Source of the DNA: CAYNRE01 sp964399535
GTDB taxonomy: Bacteria > Planctomycetota > Planctomycetia > Pirellulales > CAYNRE01
Direction: 5' to 3'
NCBI GenBank assembly: GCA_964399535.1
Contig: CAYNRE010000055.1
Span: forward strand, 186,001 to 250,000
DNA length: 64,000 nucleotides
The notes beneath the pieces are model-generated. The model ran no database searches. It was given only the letters and a program-made list of their open reading frames with translations, and was not told the DNA's origin. Positions 45,611-54,710 of the stretch are shown piece after piece; the first letter of the stretch is position 1, and each line of letters starts with the position of its first letter. The translations under genes and the position numbers were made by a program.

Positions 45611-45808
45611 GGTGCGCAGATGCCCTGGGGTCCGTCGCCCTATTCGGCAGCGCGGGCCAGCCGCGGGCCGTGAGTGGCCCTGTCGGCGCGCGGCGCGAGC
45701 CTCGCGGAAAGAATAGCCCGCGCCGGCGATTCGGGCGCGGAAGGACCGGGGAACCTGCCCCGCATAATCGCTACCAGGCCTACGTCGCGCGGGCCGAATC
45801 TGCGGTTT

Positions 45809-47593
45809 TCAAGGTCCGCCAGCGGGCGGGGTGGGTGGGGGGGTGGCTTGGCCGGCCGCGGCCTCGATCTGGGAGAGCCGGGCACGAGCCGCCAGAAAAT
45901 AAGCCAGCGACCTGTCCTGCCCCGGAAATGCTCGAGCGCGCAGCGAGGCGATCTGCTCGTCGAGATGGGCGAGCCACCAGGCTACCGATTCGGCCCGGTA
46001 TACCGTGCGCCCCGGTTTGCGAATCCAAACCGGGTTGGTGTGCGCTTCGGCGTCGGGGTTGCCCGTGGGAGCGACCGAGAAGGCTCGAGCGGCGATCCAG
46101 TTCGGGTCGTTCAACGTGAGTGTGGTTGAAAACTCGTGCCACTGACCGGTGCTGGCCGTGGGCTCAAGCTTCCATGGCTGATGGACTTGTCCCGACACGA
46201 TTAACTGGACCTGGGTTACGGGCGCCACCTCGCTGCGCATCCGAATCGTGGCCGTGACCTGGGTGGGGCCCGGCTCGTCCAGGTGAAGCGAGTCGCCGGG
46301 CCGCAGGCCGTTGACCTCTAGCAATAAGAGCGGACCGGTCGTGACGAAGCTGCGCCCCTGGGCCATAGCGGCGAGCCAGTCCGCCGCGGTCGGCGCCTGG
46401 GGGTAGTAAACATAGGTCCGCGAATCGCCCAGTTTGCGGCAGGCCGGATAATCGCTGGCGCCCACCGCGGGGAAAGCGACTCCGCAGTTGAGCAGGTGGT
46501 ACCAGCCCGACAGGCCGATCCCGCGATACAAGCCGAACTGCAGCAGCTCGACCCCCTGGGTGGTGCCCAGGGCCGCGTCGGCCAGAATTTCTTGGGCATA
46601 GCCGCCGTGGGCATGAATCGCGATTCCGCCAAGCAAGCGCGTTTCTTCGGCCACTTGGCCAAACACCGGCCAGGTATTGGGGTCCAGTGCTTGCTGTTCC
46701 AGCACCATCGTGGGGCGCAGATACAGATTGAAATGGCCATAGTGGCCCGAGCGGTATTCCTGGCCCGAGAGTATGTGGTAGGGGCCTCGGTGGGCGTGCG
46801 ACTCGAGTCCCATGCCACGCAGTTGGGGCGAGGCTTGGGCGTCCATCCGCCCTTGGTAGCGGCTCGTGTCGTCGTTGTAGCAAAGCACCTGGCCGTAGCG
46901 GATGTCTTCGGCCTCGAGCAGGTCGAAGATCAGCGAATCGTCGTCGTCCGTGGCGCGGCGAAAATGCAAGTGCGGATCGCCGCTGTAATAGCCCAGGGCC
47001 GACACGTCGGCCTCGCGGCCCAGCCTGATTTCGGCCTCGGCCGTTTGCCCAGAGGCGACCTGGACCGTGCTCGTTCTGGGAGTAGCCTCGAAACCTTTCC
47101 AAACCTCGATCCGCGTGGGGCCGGGGGGCACTTCCGCCCTAAACTCGCCCAAGCTGTAGAAGAACCGTCCGAAGTAGCGAATCGGCGCCTTGCTCGGGCG
47201 ATTGCCCATTCCCTCGGGCCAGGCACCGGTGAGACGGTAGGGCGCGAGCCGGTCGGCCGGCGGGTAGTAGAAGTTGCCGTCGCTCCCCACGACGTTGACC
47301 CGGCAGGGAGAAAGCCTACCCGTGGCCTCCTCGACCACGCGCACCTGCACCCGGCCAGCCTGGGGCCCCGCGTCGGTGCGCGGTTGGCCCGCCCGAGCGA
47401 AACCGGGCGGCGTTACCAGGTAGGCCTCTTCGTGGGGATCGACTTCTTGCCGGTCGAACTGCCCCACTTGTGCCTGGACGTTCCGGCATAGGCAACCCAG
47501 CAGAATCCCGGCGGCCAGCAGGGCCCCCAGCAGCCAGGGACCAGCGCCGCGAGGGCCTTCTGGAACGAGCAGCCTTCCGCCGAAAGTGTGCAT
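45809..47593 (-). CDS. Secreted CehA/McbA family metallohydrolase (PHP domain)
   Basis: A 594-residue protein with a signal or anchor segment (about 20-40: WLLGALLAAGILLGCLC, possibly a lipobox Cys). A carbohydrate-binding-like beta-domain (about 75-200) is followed by the PHP metal site beginning YYSGDPHLHFRRATDDDDSL (HxH) and IAIHAHGGYAQEILAD, then GASDYPACRKLGD. A C-terminal Ig-like domain (about 430-540) ends in GQATPPPTPPAGGP. CehA/McbA enzymes hydrolyse esters, carbamates or phosphoesters; the substrate here is unknown. AAAGGAAG precedes the ATG. It is third in a run of secreted proteins. Confidence 0.83.
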   Translation of the reverse strand: MHTFGGRLLVPEGPRGAGPWLLGALLAAGILLGCLCRNVQAQVGQFDRQEVDPHEEAYLVTPPGFARAGQPRTDAGPQAGRVQVRVVEEATGRLSPCRVNVVGSDGNFYYPPADRLAPYRLTGAWPEGMGNRPSKAPIRYFGRFFYSLGEFRAEVPPGPTRIEVWKGFEATPRTSTVQVASGQTAEAEIRLGREADVSALGYYSGDPHLHFRRATDDDDSLIFDLLEAEDIRYGQVLCYNDDTSRYQGRMDAQASPQLRGMGLESHAHRGPYHILSGQEYRSGHYGHFNLYLRPTMVLEQQALDPNTWPVFGQVAEETRLLGGIAIHAHGGYAQEILADAALGTTQGVELLQFGLYRGIGLSGWYHLLNCGVAFPAVGASDYPACRKLGDSRTYVYYPQAPTAADWLAAMAQGRSFVTTGPLLLLEVNGLRPGDSLHLDEPGPTQVTATIRMRSEVAPVTQVQLIVSGQVHQPWKLEPTASTGQWHEFSTTLTLNDPNWIAARAFSVAPTGNPDAEAHTNPVWIRKPGRTVYRAESVAWWLAHLDEQIASLRARAFPGQDRSLAYFLAARARLSQIEAAAGQATPPPTPPAGGP

Positions 47594-47665
47594 CGGGGTG
47601 CTTCCTTTCGCGACACGGAGCCGTTGACGGGAAAAGTTCGGATGGTCGAGTGCGGGTTCTTACGT

Positions 47666-49663
47666 TTAGGGTGTCGGCTGGCGAGCCAGGGCGGCCAGGT
47701 CGTCGACTTCGAATTCCGCCAGCAGTCCGAAGCAGAATAGATCGACACCGGCTTCCGCCGTCCAGTCGCGGTCGATCACTTCGCGCAGGGTTTCGAGCGC
47801 CTCGTGACTTTCCAAGCTGCCGAAGCAACGCGGCTGGATGGCTTGGGCGGCCAGGGCCGCCAGGCCCGAGCGGGGCCCGTAGGTTACGACGCCGACCGGT
47901 CGGCCGGGAAACTGCTCTTTGATCCAGCCGACGGTGGCCAGAAGCTCGTCGACCAGCAGCCCCAACGGCCGCCGCCCTACGGTATCCAGGGCCAGCCCGT
48001 AGGTTACCGCGGGATCGGCGGCCCGCACTTCGGCCGCGCCGAGCGAGTACAAGTGCGCCACGATCACGGTTTTCGACGCCTCGAGCAGCGGCCGCGCCCG
48101 CTCGGCCAGGCCCTCTGGGGCATCGCTCAGCAGCAGCGTGCACTGCTTGCTTTCTTGAGGTGCGATTACGGTGACCGGGATGGTCCAATGCGCCCCATAG
48201 ATCAGCCGGTACCAGGCCGCGCTCCCGAGTTGGCCCGAGTGCGAAACATACGTTGTTCGATCGAGCAGTGCCGCCTGGGCCGATCCTTGCTCGGAGCGGA
48301 TCAACTCGGTAAGCCGCTGGCGCCGGGCAGCGATTGCCTCTGGACCGGGCGAATCGTGTCCTGATGGAAAGCTCGGCTCGGCACGGGCGCGGGCACATTG
48401 GTCGGCAAGCCCGAGTGCCAGGCGGTGGAAATCGAGATTCCCCTCTGGCAGCGGCACGGCCAGCTCCTCGGCGCTGCGGGCCGGCTCCTCGGGATCGAGC
48501 TCCTCGCGAGCCATCGCACGATCGCCGGGAAAGAAATAATCGCCCAGCGCGGCGTAGAAGGCCTGGCGATTGTCGCGCTCGTAGTTGTGCGTGCCTGGAA
48601 CCTCGTTGACGTGAGTTCGCCAGGCATCGCCACTGCCGAGCAGTCGGTACACCGAGTCGGCCGCCGAGGCGAGCGGCGGCAAACTGTGATCGGCCCGGAA
48701 ACAGCAGTCGTCGGCCGCGTTGTAGGTGAGCAACAGATTTCGCGGGGCAACCAAGGCCGTCAGGTGGGTATAGTCGGCCAGGCGGCCCAGGTCGGCCGGT
48801 GCTTGTTCCGAGTCGCCAAAGTCGCCGAAGGTGACATTCGAGTGCAGGCTGCCGTAGCCCGCCACCGGGTGGGCCAGGGCCACTCGGGTATCGAGCGCCG
48901 CGATCAGAATGGTTTGCCATCCGCCGCCCGAGAGCCCCGTGACGGCGATACGCCGGGGGTCGACCCCCTCGTTGGCCGCCAGGGCGTCGATTCCCCGCCG
49001 CAGCGCCAGGTAAAACGGTGCCAGGCCGCTCGTGCCGCACAGGTCCAACTGGTTCAAGCGGTAGTGCGACAGCCCGCTCTGGCGCAGTTGGCCCATGCCG
49101 AACCATTCCAGGTCCAGCACGTAACAGCCGCGTCGAGCCAAACAGGTCGAAAGCCGCTGCTTGTAGGGGGCCGCTTGCCCGAGCGGCTCGTGGCCGTTGA
49201 CGTGCAGAATGCCCGGGGCGCGCTGAAGCGGCGGATCGGGCTCGTACCAGAGTGCCGGAATCCACAAGCCGGGCAGCACTTGCAGGCGAGCTCGGGTAAG
49301 TGTGTAGCCGGGCCCCTGGCCCACCCGGTCGAGCCGTTCAAGCTGAGTGGGCGCCTCGCTCCAGGCGCGAGCCTGGCCGCGCAGCACGACCTGGTCCAGC
49401 ACCTGTTGGCGAAGCGCGGCACTCTCGGCCTGCCAGCGAGCCAGGTCCGTGGGGGGCGTGAAGGTTGCGCCGCGAGCGCGAACTTCGGCTACGACCGCCT
49501 GGGCCTGGGTGTCGGCCGCCAAGGGAAACCGAGCGAGCCAGTCCGCCAGCGGCGGCCCGGCATCGTCAGCCAGCCCACGGCTAACGGCTACGAGCGACAG
49601 ACCAGCCACAGCCAGCGCCGCCAGGCAAGGGCACTGGCAACCTGGCAGGGGCCGGCTAGGCAT
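47666..49663 (-). CDS. Secreted acetylxylan-esterase-like alpha/beta-hydrolase
   Basis: A 665-residue exported protein (signal peptide to about 32: CLAALAVAGLSLVAVSRGLA). The first hydrolase domain contains the oxyanion stretch ILHVNGHEPLGQ, the nucleophile elbow VTGLSGGGWQTILIAAL (Ser about 230), Asp in YNAADDCCFRAD and His in VPGTHNYERDNR. The C-terminal 250 residues form a second, less conserved hydrolase-like half (LLSDAPEGLAERARPLLEAS). It matches planctomycete acetylxylan esterase or prolyl-oligopeptidase-like hydrolases. Its start overlaps the PEP-CTERM gene by eight bases, so the genes are coupled. Confidence 0.82.
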   Translation of the reverse strand: MPSRPLPGCQCPCLAALAVAGLSLVAVSRGLADDAGPPLADWLARFPLAADTQAQAVVAEVRARGATFTPPTDLARWQAESAALRQQVLDQVVLRGQARAWSEAPTQLERLDRVGQGPGYTLTRARLQVLPGLWIPALWYEPDPPLQRAPGILHVNGHEPLGQAAPYKQRLSTCLARRGCYVLDLEWFGMGQLRQSGLSHYRLNQLDLCGTSGLAPFYLALRRGIDALAANEGVDPRRIAVTGLSGGGWQTILIAALDTRVALAHPVAGYGSLHSNVTFGDFGDSEQAPADLGRLADYTHLTALVAPRNLLLTYNAADDCCFRADHSLPPLASAADSVYRLLGSGDAWRTHVNEVPGTHNYERDNRQAFYAALGDYFFPGDRAMAREELDPEEPARSAEELAVPLPEGNLDFHRLALGLADQCARARAEPSFPSGHDSPGPEAIAARRQRLTELIRSEQGSAQAALLDRTTYVSHSGQLGSAAWYRLIYGAHWTIPVTVIAPQESKQCTLLLSDAPEGLAERARPLLEASKTVIVAHLYSLGAAEVRAADPAVTYGLALDTVGRRPLGLLVDELLATVGWIKEQFPGRPVGVVTYGPRSGLAALAAQAIQPRCFGSLESHEALETLREVIDRDWTAEAGVDLFCFGLLAEFEVDDLAALARQPTP

Positions 49664-52208
49664 CGGTCCGGGCCCGCCGACGCTGAGCGCGCCAAGCGGC
49701 GAAACCGAATCCGCCCACGGCCAGCGTACCCCAGATGATCAGGGTCTGGGGCTCGGGCACCACGTGGGCTTGGAACTGGAAGCTGTGCACCGAGCCCGCC
49801 TGATCGACCACGTTGGCGTAAACGTCGAACACCCCCTCGCCGCCGAAGAGCGAGATCAACTGGTTGTAGTTGAGCGTAATGCCCAGCAGGCCCGGTGTGG
49901 TTTGGCTGCCAGTGGTCATGCCGGTGGCGAACATTCCGGCTCCGGTTCCCACCTCGGCCGCGGTGGCGGCCGGGGCCAGGTCGAATTCGTACGTCAGCTT
50001 TTCGAAGAACGACGCCACCGAATTGGCGGCCAGGTCGGCATCGCTGAACGAGCCGTTGAAGGTGATCGAGTAGCCCGCGCCCCCTACCGCGGTTGCCGAG
50101 GGGCTGGGGGCCACGTTGGTGTAGCTTAGCGTGGTGGAGCTATTGGCCTGGGCACCGGCCCGGTCGGTCACCGTCAGATTGAGCGGGATTGAGGCCGTGG
50201 TGCTGGTCAGCCCGTTGGCCACGGCTTGTGCGAAGGTGACCGGGTTGGGTGCCGCCGAGGTGAGGGCGAACCTGGGGTAGTCGACAAACGTGGTCACGTC
50301 GCCCCCCAGGTTGCCGGTGGCCTCGAGCGAAAGCGATTGCGTGGCGGCCGTCGCGGTGAAGTTGGCCGAACCGGCCGTGTAGTTGGGGTTCGACACCACG
50401 TGCAGCGGGCCGGCTACATTGCCGTCGACCACGACGCGCAGGTCGTCGTGCGACGTCGGCGGAGAATTGCCCGCGCCCCGGCTGGCTTCATACCAACCGA
50501 CGCTGTACCCCGCGCCGGGCGTAAACCCGCTCACGTTCTGACTGACCGCGCCTCCACCTTGAATGAAGGCAATCTGGCTCCCTTCGGGGGCGGGAACGCC
50601 CGAGCCCCCTTGAAAGCCGCTGATGTCGCGCGAGAGACCAGCACCGCCACTGAACGACCAGACCACGCCGGGCTGGCCGTTGGGCCCATACTCGTGGGCG
50701 TTGGGAGCCAAGGCGTAGTTCTCGAAGCCCGAGTTCCCCGGCTGCGGAGCCGACTGGGTGGCGGCGGACCCGAATCCCCATTGCACCGAGACCGATTCGA
50801 AACCTGGCACCACGGCGTTGGCGGCGTAGTCCGGGTCGCTAAAGGTGGCGTTGGCCGTTACCGAGGCCAGCGAGGCGTTGAAGGCCAAGGGCCCCCCCGC
50901 ATTGGCATTCGGCGCTGCGTTGGCGTAGGAGACCGTGGCGGTATCGGTGCCGGTCTGGCCGTAGTTGTCGGTTACGGTCAGCGACACGTTGCTCGACTGG
51001 CCCGGCGCGGTTAGCCCAGTGGCGGCCAGCCCCAGCGTGGGATTGGCCGAAGTGCTGAACGAATTGCCGTCGGCCACCCAGTTGTAGCCGATCGACGCCC
51101 CCTCGGGATCCGCGCTGCCCGCGGAACTGAGCAGTTGGCTCAGCGTGCTCGCGCTATACACATAGGCCCCGTTGGCCTCGGCCACGGGAGGGTCGCTGAC
51201 GAAATTGAAGCGCACGTCGTCGACGAACGTGGTCCGGTCGCCGGTAAGCGGGTTGGTCGTTTGAAACGTGAGCGTGTAAGAGGTGCTGGTGGCGATGAAC
51301 ACGCTCGAAGTGCGGTCGATGAACGAGTTGCTGGTGACGTTGCCGTTGCTATAGATCGGCGAGCCGCCCAGCAGCACGTTCAAATCGTTGCCGGTGCCGC
51401 CGGAGCGAGCCGCCTCGAAGAACGAGAGCGAATAGGCCACCCCCACTTCGAAGCCCGAGATGGTCTGCGACATGGTCGAGACCTGTTGCAACAGGCTGAT
51501 CTGGTTCCCCTCGGGCGCGGTCACGCCGCCCCCTTGAAACCCGCTGCCGTTGCGCGACACGCCCGCCTGGCTGGTGAAGCTCCAGCCCACGCCCGAGGTG
51601 CCGTTGGGGGCGTAGACAAAACTGTTGGCCGCGAGTGCGGGCACCTCGAAGTTAAAATTCGTGATCAGGGGCACCGCCCGGGTAACGATCACCTGGTCGA
51701 ACAGCGCGGTGTTGTCGCCCGAGATGCCGTTGCTGCCGAGTGTGACCGTGTGCGAGGTGCTGGTTGCCGTGAAGGGCTGGCTGACGGCATGCAGGTAACG
51801 ATCGGTAAGCACCGTGTTAGTGGGGCCGGCCACGGTCGAGCCGCCAAGCTGGCCGTAGGTTTGCGCCACCCCGCCGATGCCGCGCTCGTTGTAGCGGTAC
51901 TGCAGCGTATAGGTCTTCCCCGGTACGAAGCCGGTGAGCGATTGCGAAAGCGTGCCGCTGCCCTGCTGAAACGCCACGCGGCTGCCATCGGGAATCGGTG
52001 TGCCGTTGGCAAACGGGTCGCTCACCGCGTTGTTGCCGGCACCGCCACCGACCGTCCAGCCGGAAACAGGTCCGTAGCCGGGCGAGGCATTGATCGGCCC
52101 CGATTCGAAGCTCGAGTTGTTCACGATGATCGCGGCGCGGGCAGTGCCTTGCCCACTCACCAAGATGCCAAACGCCACGATGACCAGTAGACTAGTGCGT
52201 ACCGCCAT
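49656..52208 (-). CDS. PEP-CTERM sorted surface protein with repeated DUF642-like modules
   Basis: An 850-residue exported protein with a signal peptide (LLVIVAFGILVSGQGTARA). Three similar modules start near residues 30, 185 and 490, each with an Asn/Phe-rich opening, a GxQGGxxxPEGxQIxxxQ-like block and a closing sensor strand; they resemble DUF642-type carbohydrate-binding folds. A PKD/cadherin-like segment lies around 330-480. The C-terminus is VVPEPQTLIIWGTLAVGGFG followed by a basic tail RRRAR: the VPEP motif, helix and Arg cluster that exosortase cleaves and anchors. AAAGGTG precedes the ATG. No exosortase is in the window. Confidence 0.87.
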   Translation of the reverse strand: MAVRTSLLVIVAFGILVSGQGTARAAIIVNNSSFESGPINASPGYGPVSGWTVGGGAGNNAVSDPFANGTPIPDGSRVAFQQGSGTLSQSLTGFVPGKTYTLQYRYNERGIGGVAQTYGQLGGSTVAGPTNTVLTDRYLHAVSQPFTATSTSHTVTLGSNGISGDNTALFDQVIVTRAVPLITNFNFEVPALAANSFVYAPNGTSGVGWSFTSQAGVSRNGSGFQGGGVTAPEGNQISLLQQVSTMSQTISGFEVGVAYSLSFFEAARSGGTGNDLNVLLGGSPIYSNGNVTSNSFIDRTSSVFIATSTSYTLTFQTTNPLTGDRTTFVDDVRFNFVSDPPVAEANGAYVYSASTLSQLLSSAGSADPEGASIGYNWVADGNSFSTSANPTLGLAATGLTAPGQSSNVSLTVTDNYGQTGTDTATVSYANAAPNANAGGPLAFNASLASVTANATFSDPDYAANAVVPGFESVSVQWGFGSAATQSAPQPGNSGFENYALAPNAHEYGPNGQPGVVWSFSGGAGLSRDISGFQGGSGVPAPEGSQIAFIQGGGAVSQNVSGFTPGAGYSVGWYEASRGAGNSPPTSHDDLRVVVDGNVAGPLHVVSNPNYTAGSANFTATAATQSLSLEATGNLGGDVTTFVDYPRFALTSAAPNPVTFAQAVANGLTSTTASIPLNLTVTDRAGAQANSSTTLSYTNVAPSPSATAVGGAGYSITFNGSFSDADLAANSVASFFEKLTYEFDLAPAATAAEVGTGAGMFATGMTTGSQTTPGLLGITLNYNQLISLFGGEGVFDVYANVVDQAGSVHSFQFQAHVVPEPQTLIIWGTLAVGGFGFAAWRAQRRRARTDA

Positions 52209-52557
52209 GACAGGTCACCTTTGCCCGAAGCCTGGAGCATTCCCCCCGGACCATCCGCGACCCTGGCCGGAGAATGCCTCGCGGGCCGCCGTGTCGCTAC
52301 CTCCCCAGAAGGGGGCAACTGGTCACTCTACTAACGCTGGGCAAAGAGTCAATGAATTTTTGGGACCGGCGCGAAGCGGCTAGAACAGCCGCTACCGCAA
52401 TTGCCTTTGCAGCACACCCGATCGTTCAATGGACAACTAGACGAACCATAGAGACAGTCCGGCGCGAGCGATCGAAGTCGCGATGGTCCGCCGGCCGGGG
52501 GCTCGGGTCAGGCGGCCGGATCCGGAGCGCGGCTTCTCGCAGCGTGCCGTTTGGGGG
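52209..52557. other. Intergenic region carrying the PEP-CTERM gene promoter
   Basis: A stretch of 349 bases between two minus-strand genes. The 52325 promoter lies in it with an AT-rich patch (52350-52360) just upstream. No gene, tRNA or clear terminator for the S41 protease gene is seen. Confidence 0.4.
52325..52352 (-). promoter_or_regulatory. Putative sigma70-type promoter of the PEP-CTERM operon
   Basis: On the minus strand TTGACT (52352-52347), 16-base spacer, TAGAGT (52330-52325): five of six and four of six matches. The expected start near 52318 gives a 110-base leader. Confidence 0.5.
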
Positions 52558-54273
52558 TTAGCGGCGGGCCAGATGCCCGCGGGCGATTTGCAGAGCGCGG
52601 TCCAGCACCGGATCGAGGTTGTCCGGAGCGTTGTCTGCCAGGTCAGCGGTCGACGCAGAGGCCACCGGCTGCGGCACCGACTCGACCGCAACGTCGGGTT
52701 CGACGCCGACTCGCGAGTAACCCCGGCCGAGCGGCGAGTAAAACTTGGCCGTGGTGAGCCGGATGCCGGCCCCGGCGAAATTCAGCGGGAAGATGCCCTG
52801 GACCGAGCCCTTGCCGTAGCTGCGACTGCCGACGATGGTGCCTCGGCGGTGGTCGCGAATGGCGCCGGCCAAAATCTCGCTGGCGCTGGCGCTATCGCCG
52901 TCGATCAGCATTACCAGCGGCAAGCGCCAGGTGCCCGCCCGGTGGGCCGAGTAGCTGTAGTCCTCGTGAGGATTGCGACCGCGGGTCGAGACGATGACGC
53001 CGTCGTCGACGAATTTGTCGGCCACTTCCACGGCGCTGGTGAGCAGTCCGCCCGGGTTGCCGCGCAGGTCGATCACCAGCGAACGCATGCCCTGGCGATG
53101 CAATTTCCACAGGGCCGCGTCCAGGTCGCGGGTGGTGGTCTTCTGAAAGCACACCAGCTTCAGGTAGCCGATTCCCAGACCCGGGTCGATGATACGCACG
53201 TCGTCGACGCTGGGTACGTCGACCTGGCGCCGGCGCAGTTGCAGGCGGCGCGGCGCGCGGCCCGGGCTGATCACCGTGACCTCGACCAGCGAATTCTCGG
53301 GGCCTTGCAGCAGGTCGGCCGCCTCGTCGGTCGAGAGGTCGGTGGTCGAGCGTCCGTCGACGGCCACGATTCGGTCGCCCGCTCGCAGGCCGCCCCCCTC
53401 GGCCGGACTTCGCGTGATGACCTTGACGATCGAGAGCGCTCCGCTATCGGCCTTGAGTTCGATCCCCAGGCCCACGAAGTTTCCGTCGATTTGCGAGTAC
53501 ACCTCGTTCAATTGGCCCGAGGTGAGGTACGTCGAATAGTCGTCGAGCGAGTTGGCCGCCCCGCACACGTATTCCAGGATCACAGCCGTGGGGCTGATCC
53601 CCAGGTTCTTGGCTCCCAGCCCGGCGATCAGTCGCGCTGCGTCGCGGGCCTGATTGCGGGTGGTCACCTCGACCCGGGCGATCTGGGAACGCAACTCACT
53701 TCGCCAGCGCGCGATTTGCTCGGGCGACCGGCGCGGCAGGTGGCGGGCCACGAAGACTTCGTCTTCCAGGGCGGTTTCCAGGCATTCGGTGCCGGCCATC
53801 ACCAACCCGCTCCAATTGGGTTGATCCACGTAGTGCGACTGAATCTTCAGCAGCACTTCGTTGTACAAGTTCAGAGCTTCCAGCTCGGAGAGCTTGCCGA
53901 TCGACTGCTGGAACGAGGTGTCGCTATAGCGGCGGGCCAGGTCGTAATGAATCCGCGATCGATGAAATCGCTCTTCCAGTCGGGGCTCGCCGGGATAGTC
54001 GCGGAGCGCTTCTTCGTACAACGTCAGGGCTTCGCCCCAGCGGCGGCCCGCTTCCAGGTCGTAGCCGCGGGTCAGGAGCGAATCGATGGAACCGGCGGCG
54101 TCGGCGGCCGGAGTGGCCACCCGCAGAATCGAATTTCCCTGGGCCTGCGCCCCTGCGGCGCCCAGGGCCAGGATGCCAACGGCCAGGATGCCGAGCATCC
54201 AGGCCCGGCCAGCCCAAGTGCGCCCGGCGCGTCCTTGCGCTTTCGACTCCTGTTCGACGGATTCGTTGGTCAT
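52558..54273 (-). CDS. S41 C-terminal processing peptidase with PDZ domain
   Basis: A 571-residue exported protease. A signal or anchor helix (about 26-45) is followed by a TPR-like helical region (about 60-200), a PDZ domain (about 255-330: VGLGIELKADSGALSIVKVI, AEGGGLRAGDRIVAVDG) and the S41 core. The catalytic dyad is Ser in DGDSASASEILAGAI (about 459) and Lys in SRSYGKGSVQG (about 486), with VIDLRGNPGGLLTSAVEVAD before them. Such CtpA-like enzymes trim C-termini of envelope proteins. A good promoter lies about 110 bases upstream. Confidence 0.93.
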   Translation of the reverse strand: MTNESVEQESKAQGRAGRTWAGRAWMLGILAVGILALGAAGAQAQGNSILRVATPAADAAGSIDSLLTRGYDLEAGRRWGEALTLYEEALRDYPGEPRLEERFHRSRIHYDLARRYSDTSFQQSIGKLSELEALNLYNEVLLKIQSHYVDQPNWSGLVMAGTECLETALEDEVFVARHLPRRSPEQIARWRSELRSQIARVEVTTRNQARDAARLIAGLGAKNLGISPTAVILEYVCGAANSLDDYSTYLTSGQLNEVYSQIDGNFVGLGIELKADSGALSIVKVITRSPAEGGGLRAGDRIVAVDGRSTTDLSTDEAADLLQGPENSLVEVTVISPGRAPRRLQLRRRQVDVPSVDDVRIIDPGLGIGYLKLVCFQKTTTRDLDAALWKLHRQGMRSLVIDLRGNPGGLLTSAVEVADKFVDDGVIVSTRGRNPHEDYSYSAHRAGTWRLPLVMLIDGDSASASEILAGAIRDHRRGTIVGSRSYGKGSVQGIFPLNFAGAGIRLTTAKFYSPLGRGYSRVGVEPDVAVESVPQPVASASTADLADNAPDNLDPVLDRALQIARGHLARR

Positions 54274-54388
54274 AAGCTCAGCAGCCGCCTTGAGGACCGA
54301 TACCCACTGACGAGGTTGCCCAACCCGGTTGCAGCCGTCAGGGCGCGCGGCATCTCGCTCGCGGCGCGTCGAAGAGCGGCTAGAGTCG

Positions 54389-54417
54389 AATATAGGTCAC
54401 GTTTCGCCGCTGGTCAA
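54389..54417 (-). promoter_or_regulatory. Sigma70-type promoter of the S41 protease gene
   Basis: Minus strand TTGACC (54417-54412), 17-base spacer, TATATT (54394-54389): five of six and five of six. Directly upstream of the -35 is a T-run that could act as an UP element. Confidence 0.55.
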
Positions 54418-54514
54418 AAAAGCTGTCCACGGCGGCGCGCGGCCGAAGTGTCCTACAACCGGCAGTCTCGGCACCACCGGCGGTCGGTGGCAGCGGACAT
54501 ATCGCCGCGGCTTG

Positions 54515-54548
54515 AAAAAAGAGTTACGCCGAATGATCGGTAGGTAAC
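54515..54548 (-). terminator. Candidate intrinsic terminator after the Gfo/Idh gene
   Basis: On the minus strand GTTAC ... GTAAC encloses an inner CCGA/TCGG stem (loop TCAT) and is followed by TC and six T. The stem is short, and the gene end is 163 bases away. Confidence 0.35.
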
Positions 54549-54710
54549 GTCTAGAACCAAGGGCAGCGATCGTCCGGTCTGCCAACCCCCGGAGGGCCCG
54601 CCGGCAAGTTCGGTACTTTCGCTATTTTCCCCTCCCGGGCCCCGGCGAGTCCCCAATCTGGAAAGCCGGGTCGGACCGGGGTTTCAAGGAGGCTGGAGCA
54701 CCCAAGAAGG

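Larger units (their letters stand above)
54274..54710. other. Intergenic region: S41 promoter plus terminator candidate
   Basis: A stretch of 437 bases on the minus-strand path from the Gfo/Idh gene to the S41 gene. It contains the S41 promoter (54389) and a hairpin with T-run (54515) that could end the upstream transcript. No gene seen. Confidence 0.4.

Noticed and set aside
47316..49265. A 649-residue minus-strand frame
   Set aside because: Arg/Pro/Gly-rich shadow in another frame across the hydrolase and CehA/McbA genes; no domain.
52209..52557. Possible tRNA or small RNA in the AT-rich gap
   Set aside because: No cloverleaf, TPsiC-like GGTTCGA or CCA-adjacent acceptor pairing found on either strand.
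52483..54543. A 686-residue plus-strand frame
   Set aside because: Antisense to the S41 protease, whose catalytic Ser and Lys motifs are clear on the minus strand.
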